DNA from: Solirubrobacterales bacterium
Lineage (GTDB): Bacteria > Actinomycetota > Thermoleophilia > Solirubrobacterales > 70-9
Length of the DNA stretch: 11,997 bases
NCBI GenBank assembly: GCA_030152505.1
Contig: JASLJO010000198.1
Coordinates: forward strand, 1-11,997
Direction: 5' to 3'
Shown here: positions 5,523 to 11,997 of the stretch, one piece after another
Layout of the letters: each line of letters begins with the position of its first letter
How positions within the stretch are numbered: position 1 is the stretch's first letter
Position numbers and translations under genes: made by a program
The notes under the pieces: model-generated
The model's input: only the letters and a program-made list of their open reading frames with translations
Database searches by the model: none
Told to the model about the DNA's origin: nothing

Positions 5523-7151
5523 TTACCCGTCGTAGCCGACGTGAACGTGGTCGCAGTGGTCGCTGCGGGCGAAGGCCGGGCCGGGTCCGTCCACGTCGAA
5601 GCAGTAGATGAGCTCGGTCGGCATCGCCGGCGCGGGCAGTTGCGAGAGCGTCGTCGCCAGCTGACCGCATGGGGCGGTCGGTGCCGTGTCGGTGCAGGGG
5701 ACGCCGTCGACGGCGGCGATGTCCATCGCGCGGCCGTAGTAGTGGTTGGAGATGTTGCCTTCGGTCGTGTACTCGGAGTGGTCGGAGCGCAGGGCCGAGA
5801 TCACGATCTGGTGCGACTGGGTGATCGCCCCCAGCAGGCCGACGATGCGCGGGTCGATCGCGCCGCTGTCGAGGTCCTGTTTCTCCAGTTCGTTGGAGAG
5901 CGTCAGGTTGCTCCAGTCGATCGGCGCGATCACCGCGTTGGGGAGGGCCAGCGCCCAGTCGACGGTGCTCGCCTTGCACTGGCCTTCGATCGCGGCGGCT
6001 TCGTTCAGGACCGCGTCGACATACCACTGGGCGTGGTTGTGTTCGAACAGACCGGCGCGCAGGCTTCCCTGCGACCAGATCATCCGCGCCAGCGTGGCGG
6101 CCGAATCGTCCGGGTCCTGGTGGCGGATCCGCCCGTCTCCGTCCCCGTCCACCCCGTAGCTCTGCCACTCGCTCCCGACCAGGCCGAGGGCGCCACGTCG
6201 TTCGAGCTCGGATTTGGACATCCCGCGGCCGAAGTCCGACTCCAGCCGGGCGACGGCGGCCAGCGCCCAGACGCCGCGCTGACCCAGGTCATAGCGTGCG
6301 GCGGCACTCTCGAAGGCGTTCAGGTAGACGGCCGGGATGCGCTTGCGCCAGGGCTTTGCCGCCTCGCAGCTCAGCACCTTCAGCTTCGGCGTGAGTTCGA
6401 AGGTGCCGACCGCGGCGCCGCTGAGCTGGCCGTAGCACTGCGCATTGGCGAGCACCTCGGCGACGTACCAGTCGGCGTGGTTGTAGGCGAAGACGGCGTT
6501 GTACCAGTCGCTCGGTGCGCCGGCCGCACGCAGGTAGCTCGCCGCGGCGAAGATCGCGTCTTCCGGGTTGAAGGGGTCGGCGACCCCGTCGCCGTTGGCG
6601 TCCACCCCGTAGCCGTTCCAGGTTTCGGGCATGAACTGCATCCAGCCGACCGCACCCGCCGAGGAGACGTTGAGGTTGGTGCCGAAGGCGGTCTCGATTC
6701 CGTTGATCGCGGCAAGCACGCTCGCCCCCTGCGGCCCCAGCCCGTAGGCGTCGGAGGCGCGGCGGTAGATCGGCACCAGCACCGCCGGGACCCCCGAGGG
6801 CGCGCAGCTCGAACCGGGGAGAAGGGGAACCGAGAACGAGGGCGGTGCCACCGGGGCTTCGGCCGCACCGTCTTCGGGTTCGGGCTCTTCCTCAGTTCCG
6901 GGGGTTGACTGCGCCTGGGGCTTCGCCGTGACGCCGCCGCTTGCTTCCGGCTTCGGTTTCGGCTTCGGCTTCGGCGCGGGCGCGACTTCGGGCTCGGGCG
7001 CTTCGAGGGCGTCGCCGCGCTGCACGGACGTCGGGGCAGGGGCTTCCGTCTGGCTGGCGGGGGCTTCCGTCTGGTCCAGAGGCGCTTCATCCGCCAGCGC
7101 CGGCGTGGCGAGGACCGCGAAGATCCCGACGATGAGGAGGGCCTTCCTCAT
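5523..7151 (-). CDS. Secreted cell-wall hydrolase: tandem lytic transglycosylase repeats plus M15-like metallopeptidase domain
   Basis: A 542-residue exported protein predicted to cut peptidoglycan. It has a signal peptide (MRKALLIVGIFAVLATPALA, 1-20), then a Pro/Glu/Ala-rich linker (about 21-105) with a (KP)4 tract. The first transglycosylase SLT/MltB-like repeat (about 134-234) has Glu153 in NGIETAFG, GAVGWMQFMPETW (167-178), calcium-loop-like DANGDGVAD (184-192) and YNHADWYVAEVL. The second copy (about 285-382) has Glu304 in LESDFG, SYGVDGDGDG and HNHAQWYVDAVL, but lacks MQFMP. The C-terminal domain (about 433-542) has SNHYYGRAMD (468-477) and DHVH (534-537), fitting the M15 zinc pattern H470/D477/H537 with Asp534 as candidate acid. 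I chose the ATG at 7151 because it overlaps the upstream stop as ATGA and begins the signal peptide directly; an in-frame GTG at 7175 would add eight residues. Domain calls are from motifs only. Confidence 0.9.
   Translation of the reverse strand: MRKALLIVGIFAVLATPALADEAPLDQTEAPASQTEAPAPTSVQRGDALEAPEPEVAPAPKPKPKPKPEASGGVTAKPQAQSTPGTEEEPEPEDGAAEAPVAPPSFSVPLLPGSSCAPSGVPAVLVPIYRRASDAYGLGPQGASVLAAINGIETAFGTNLNVSSAGAVGWMQFMPETWNGYGVDANGDGVADPFNPEDAIFAAASYLRAAGAPSDWYNAVFAYNHADWYVAEVLANAQCYGQLSGAAVGTFELTPKLKVLSCEAAKPWRKRIPAVYLNAFESAAARYDLGQRGVWALAAVARLESDFGRGMSKSELERRGALGLVGSEWQSYGVDGDGDGRIRHQDPDDSAATLARMIWSQGSLRAGLFEHNHAQWYVDAVLNEAAAIEGQCKASTVDWALALPNAVIAPIDWSNLTLSNELEKQDLDSGAIDPRIVGLLGAITQSHQIVISALRSDHSEYTTEGNISNHYYGRAMDIAAVDGVPCTDTAPTAPCGQLATTLSQLPAPAMPTELIYCFDVDGPGPAFARSDHCDHVHVGYDG
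6949..6972 (-). repeat. Four-copy hexanucleotide repeat encoding a Lys-Pro tract
   Basis: On the plus strand GGCTTC, GGTTTC, GGCTTC, GGCTTC follow each other without interruption. Read on the minus strand in the hydrolase frame they encode alternating Lys-Pro (residues 61-68 region). Such KP tracts are rigid wall-spanning linkers. The repeat could vary in copy number without breaking frame. Confidence 0.8.
7039..7074 (-). repeat. 15-bp direct repeat in the linker of the wall hydrolase
   Basis: The plus-strand 15-mer GGGGCTTCCGTCTGG occurs at 7039-7053 and again at 7060-7074, a period of 21 bp (7 codons). It encodes the repeated QTEAPA segment near residues 27-38 of the hydrolase, just after the signal peptide. 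It is a local in-frame duplication. Confidence 0.8.
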
Positions 7152-7960
7152 CCCCGCACGTCCGTCACTAGCCACTGGCCCTTCTGCTTGTTCAACTCGA
7201 GTCGGAGCTCGCTGGTCAGGCCCACCCGCAGCAGCGAGACACTCACCGTGTAGGCCCTGCCGGCGCGTGGCCCGGGGACGAGGTTGACCACCTTCGCCTT
7301 CGGCACCTTCGCATCTGGAGGCAGGCGCGGCGGCCGCTCGGCGAGCGCTTCGGCGAGCTGCGGCGTCGCGGTTTCGCCGAACACCGCTTTCGCCCGCCCC
7401 GGGCGTCTGCCTATCTCATAGAAGACGAAGGCATCGGAGAAGCGGCGAGCGACCTTCATCGCCGCCGGTCCCGCCGGGACGGGCTCGCCGGCGCCGGCGC
7501 CGGAGGCGGTTGCGGCCGCTTCCCCTTCGGAGGGCGAAGCTTCTCCGCTTTCCCGCGAATCCACGCCGGCGCTTTCCGAGCCGGCCGCGCCGCCTTCGCC
7601 GCCGTCCGCATTTGCGACGCCGACGCCTCGGCTGACGCTGAAGTGGGGTGGGACGCCCTGCAGGGAAGGGGCCTGTGGGTCGGTGGACTGCCGCCGCGGC
7701 TGTGGAGGCACGATCGCGACCCGGGCCGACTCGGCCGCTTGCTCAGGCGGCGCTCCGTCGCTGCCCGGAAGGATGAGCGCGGCGACCAGGATGGCGGCCA
7801 CGCCGATCACACCCAATGCCGCCGCGCCGGTGCCACGGCTCGACGGGCTGCGGCCGGCGAAGCGCCGCTGCAGCGGCCAGAGCAACCGCCGCTCGACCGA
7901 CCAGCCGACGCGCTCGAACGGCCAGCGCGCGGCATCCCCGGCAGCGAGCAAAAAGCGCAT
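7148..7960 (-). CDS. Single-pass membrane protein with extracytoplasmic C-terminal domain, partner of the wall hydrolase
   Basis: No family recognised with certainty. From the ATG at 7960 it has 270 residues. It has an Arg/Trp-rich N-terminal cytoplasmic part (RWPFERVGWSVERRLLWPLQRRF), one transmembrane segment (about 45-64, GAAALGVIGVAAILVAALIL), a disordered Gly/Ser/Glu/Ala region (about 112-167) and a folded C-terminal domain (168-270) of helices then strands ending GQWLVTDVRG. That ending and the helix-then-strand order resemble NTF2-like (TcpC-type) domains; this is a weak inference. The frame is open to a TTG at 8023 and an ATG at 8005, but the ATG at 7960 has the strong Shine-Dalgarno AAGGAAG at 6 nt while the others have none. 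Its TGA overlaps the hydrolase ATG, so the two are translationally coupled and probably act together at the envelope. Confidence 0.78.
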   Translation of the reverse strand: MRFLLAAGDAARWPFERVGWSVERRLLWPLQRRFAGRSPSSRGTGAAALGVIGVAAILVAALILPGSDGAPPEQAAESARVAIVPPQPRRQSTDPQAPSLQGVPPHFSVSRGVGVANADGGEGGAAGSESAGVDSRESGEASPSEGEAAATASGAGAGEPVPAGPAAMKVARRFSDAFVFYEIGRRPGRAKAVFGETATPQLAEALAERPPRLPPDAKVPKAKVVNLVPGPRAGRAYTVSVSLLRVGLTSELRLELNKQKGQWLVTDVRG

Positions 7961-8082
7961 TCCACGCTTCCTTGGGTTTTCGTTGATCTGTCGTCGTCTC
8001 AACATCTGTTCGAACCCGCACAAGCTTACGTCGGATCGGCTAAGCGATTCCTAAAGTCCGGCAGCTGTATTGCGACGACCAG
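7961..8082. other. Intergenic gap between clpB and the envelope module
   Basis: A 122-bp gap follows the clpB stop. Apart from the ribosome-binding site at 7967-7973 I see no convincing promoter hexamer pair and no GC-rich hairpin followed by a T-run. It is noticeably less GC-rich than the coding sequence around it, which fits a promoter region for the two envelope genes. It is the most likely place for a transcription unit boundary. Confidence 0.5.
7967..7973 (-). promoter_or_regulatory. Ribosome-binding site deciding the start of the membrane protein
   Basis: The minus strand reads AAGGAAG, then CGTGGA, then the ATG at 7960, a spacing of 6. Neither upstream in-frame candidate (TTG at 8023, ATG at 8005) has a comparable site, so the shorter start is preferred. 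Confidence 0.65.
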
Positions 8083-10685
<2,603 letters not shown>

Positions 10686-10686
<1 letters not shown>

Positions 10687-11036
10687 CAGAATCCTTCCCT
10701 CGTCACGCGGCGTTCGAGTTCGGCGGCGTGGCGGCGCATGCGCTCGAGCTTTGCCCTCATCCTCTCCACCTCGGCTTCCATGTCAAGCACGATCTCGACT
10801 CCGGCCAGGTTCAGGCCCGCCGAGGTGAGGCGCTGGATGTGCCGCAGGCGCTCGACGTCGCGCTGTGAGTAGAGGCGGGTGTTCTTGGCCGAGCGCTGCG
10901 GCTCGATCAGCCCCCGTGCCTCGTACATGCGCAGCGTCTGCGGGTGCATGTGGGCGAGCTCGGCGGCGACAGAGATCATGAAGACACCACGCTCCGCGTC
11001 GACCGAAGCCGTAATGGTTTCCCTCCGCGCGTTCAC
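10686..11036 (-). CDS. hspR: MerR-family heat-shock repressor HspR
   Basis: DNA-binding repressor that in actinobacteria turns off dnaK and clpB operons by binding HAIR inverted repeats, with DnaK acting as co-repressor. The protein is 116 residues. The winged helix-turn-helix begins at GVFMISVAAELAHMHPQTLRMYEARGLIEP (17-46), nearly identical to the HspR consensus, followed by the wing TRLYSQRDVERLRHIQ (53-68), the typical LNLAGV (75-80) and a C-terminal coiled-coil helix (about 84-113). The GTG start at 11036 has GGGAG at 11044-11048, 7 nt away, and yields an N-terminal arm similar in length to known HspR proteins; the internal Met20 would cut into the fold. It sits 58 bp after dnaJ and overlaps clpB by one base. 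No HAIR repeat (CTTGAGT-N7-ACTCAAG) is visible near it, so the operator is probably upstream of dnaK, outside the window. Confidence 0.95.
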
Positions 11037-11043
11037 GGCCTCA

Positions 11044-11048
11044 CTCCC
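11044..11048 (-). promoter_or_regulatory. Ribosome-binding site of hspR
   Basis: The minus strand carries GGGAG seven bases before the GTG start at 11036. It supports GTG as the initiation codon. Part of it is included in the small dyad at 11041-11062. Confidence 0.55.
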
Positions 11049-11062
11049 GTATCCGAGTTTGA

Positions 11063-11076
11063 CCCCTCCAGAGGGG
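11063..11076 (-). promoter_or_regulatory. Intercistronic GC-rich hairpin between dnaJ and hspR
   Basis: The transcript of the minus strand would read CCCCU-CUGG-AGGGG, a perfect 5-bp stem with a 4-nt loop, in the 58-bp gap after the dnaJ stop. No U-run follows, so it is not a classical terminator. It could be an mRNA processing or stability element, or partial attenuator, lowering hspR-clpB relative to dnaJ. The structure is seen; the role is inferred. Confidence 0.4.
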
Positions 11077-11094
11077 GGTGAATGTCGGATGCGC

Positions 11095-11997
11095 TCACCG
11101 CGCGGCCCTCCTCAGGAGGTCGGCGCGCGGGTCGGCGCCGTTGAGGGACTCGGCCAGCTCGTCGACGATCTTGCGCTGCTCCTCGTTCAGCTCCTTCGGC
11201 AGCTCGATCTCGAGCCGGTAGCGGATGTCGCCGCGCCCCTTGCCGCGCGGCTTCGGCGCGCCCTCGCCACGCAGGCGCTGGATCGTGCCGTGCCTGGTGC
11301 CGGCCGGCACCTTGATCTTCTTCGTCCCCTCCAGGGTCGGCACCTCGATCGTCGCCCCGCGCAGCGCCTCGGCGACCGTGATCGGCACGGTCACCTCGAG
11401 ATTGCCGCCGTCGAGCCGCTTGAAGACCGGTGAGGCGGAGACTCTGGTGAGGACGAAGAGGTCGCCGGGCGGACCACCGCGGGGGCCGGCCTCGCCCTTT
11501 CCGGCGAGGCGGATGCGGGCGCCATCCTTGACCCCGGCCGGGATGTTGACCTTGTAGCGCTTCGTCTGCTGGGTGAGCCCTGAGCCGCCGCAGGTCGGGC
11601 AGGGGTCTTCGATGATCTGGCCGGCGCCGCCGCACTGCGGGCAGGGTTGGCTGATCGAGAAGAGGCCCTGGCTCTCGGCGTCGATGCCGCGCCCTTTGCA
11701 GCGCGGGCAGGTGACGGGCGCGGTGCCGGGTTTGGCGCCGCTGCCGTGGCAGGTCGTGCAGCGTTCGGCCTTGGGCACGCTGACGCTGACCTGGGCCCCG
11801 TGGACCGCCTGGTCGAAGCTGAGGCTGAGCTCGGTTTCCAGGTCGCGGCCGCGCTGCTGTTCGGGGCGCGCCCGGCCCCCGCCCCCGCGGCCGAAGATGC
11901 CGGAGTGGATGTCGCCGAAGTCGGCACCGCCAAAGCTCCCTCCGCCGGGCGTGCCGCCGAAGCCGCCGAAGGGCTGGCCGCCGGTCCCACCCTGACC
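11095..11997 (-). CDS. dnaJ: Chaperone DnaJ (Hsp40), N-terminal J domain outside the window
   Basis: Type I Hsp40 co-chaperone that delivers unfolded substrates to DnaK and stimulates its ATPase. The frame is open to the right edge: 300 residues are visible and roughly the first 70, the J domain, are beyond it. Visible order: Gly/Phe-rich linker (1 to about 40, repeated GGF, GGTPGGGSFGG and SGIFGRGGGG); the cysteine-rich domain with four CxxCxGxG motifs (CTTCHGSG, CPRCKGRG, CPQCGGAG, CPTCGGSG; Cys 80/83, 97/100, 119/122, 133/136 of the visible part), which bind two zinc ions; then the two beta-sandwich client-binding domains (RYKVNIPAGVKDGARIRLAG, GDLFVLTRV) and the C-terminal dimerisation helices (LPKELNEEQRKIVDELAESL). 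A GTG at 11778 is an internal valine codon, not the start. hspR follows after 58 bp, so this is probably the end of a dnaK-grpE-dnaJ-hspR-clpB operon. Confidence 0.97.
   Translation of the reverse strand, partial: GQGGTGGQPFGGFGGTPGGGSFGGADFGDIHSGIFGRGGGGRARPEQQRGRDLETELSLSFDQAVHGAQVSVSVPKAERCTTCHGSGAKPGTAPVTCPRCKGRGIDAESQGLFSISQPCPQCGGAGQIIEDPCPTCGGSGLTQQTKRYKVNIPAGVKDGARIRLAGKGEAGPRGGPPGDLFVLTRVSASPVFKRLDGGNLEVTVPITVAEALRGATIEVPTLEGTKKIKVPAGTRHGTIQRLRGEGAPKPRGKGRGDIRYRLEIELPKELNEEQRKIVDELAESLNGADPRADLLRRAAR

Noticed and set aside
5541..6908. A 455-codon plus-strand frame antisense to the wall hydrolase.
   Set aside because: The opposite strand shows two SLT repeats and a zinc-site domain in frame. 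The antisense translation has no recognisable feature.
7173..7175. GTG at 7175 as the start of the wall hydrolase.
   Set aside because: It adds eight polar residues before the signal peptide, while the ATG at 7151 overlaps the upstream stop as ATGA, the typical coupled arrangement.
11034..11094. HAIR operator for HspR in the dnaJ-hspR spacer.
   Set aside because: The dyad present has ACTC on the left and GAGT on the right, the reverse of the HAIR arrangement, and lacks the TTGAGT half-sites.

Overview
The window is high-GC bacterial DNA with dense, mostly core gene content. The order dnaJ - hspR (a MerR-type heat-shock repressor) - clpB on one strand is typical of Actinomycetota. The protein style (very Ala/Gly/Arg-rich, frequent GTG/TTG starts, a PurE of unusual type beside purB) would fit a deep actinobacterial lineage such as Thermoleophilia, but that placement is inference. 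I see no rRNA, tRNA, CRISPR array, insertion sequence, phage gene or attachment site, and no stretch over 300 bases without a gene.

Layout, left to right. (1) 1-1295, plus strand: the 3' part of a cytochrome P450 gene whose start lies outside the window. (2) 1300-1587, minus: a small thioredoxin-fold protein (glutaredoxin / GST N-terminal type), convergent with the P450. (3) 1657-2082, plus: an unrecognised four-helix membrane protein. (4) 2103-5440, minus: a compact purine cluster read GYD-domain protein -> purD -> purE -> purB, with junctions of 3 bp, 18 bp and a 4-bp overlap. (5) 5523-7960, minus: a two-gene, translationally coupled envelope module, made of a single-pass membrane protein followed by a secreted peptidoglycan hydrolase with two tandem lytic-transglycosylase repeats and an M15-like metallopeptidase domain. 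(6) 8083-11997, minus: the heat-shock chaperone operon dnaJ (5' end cut by the window edge) -> hspR -> clpB.

How the genes work together. DnaJ, with DnaK/GrpE presumably encoded just beyond the right edge, and the disaggregase ClpB form the protein-disaggregation machine. HspR between them is the usual autoregulatory repressor of such operons. PurD, PurE and PurB catalyse three steps of de novo IMP synthesis; PurB also makes AMP from adenylosuccinate. The envelope module probably remodels cell wall. The nine minus-strand genes from dnaJ to purB are collinear, but gaps of 122 bp and 82 bp suggest separate transcription units.

Most of the window is ordinary core genome. The points most worth a second look are the altered active-site motifs of PurE, the triple-domain wall hydrolase with an internal duplication, the GYD protein leading the pur cluster, and a small dyad over the hspR ribosome-binding site.
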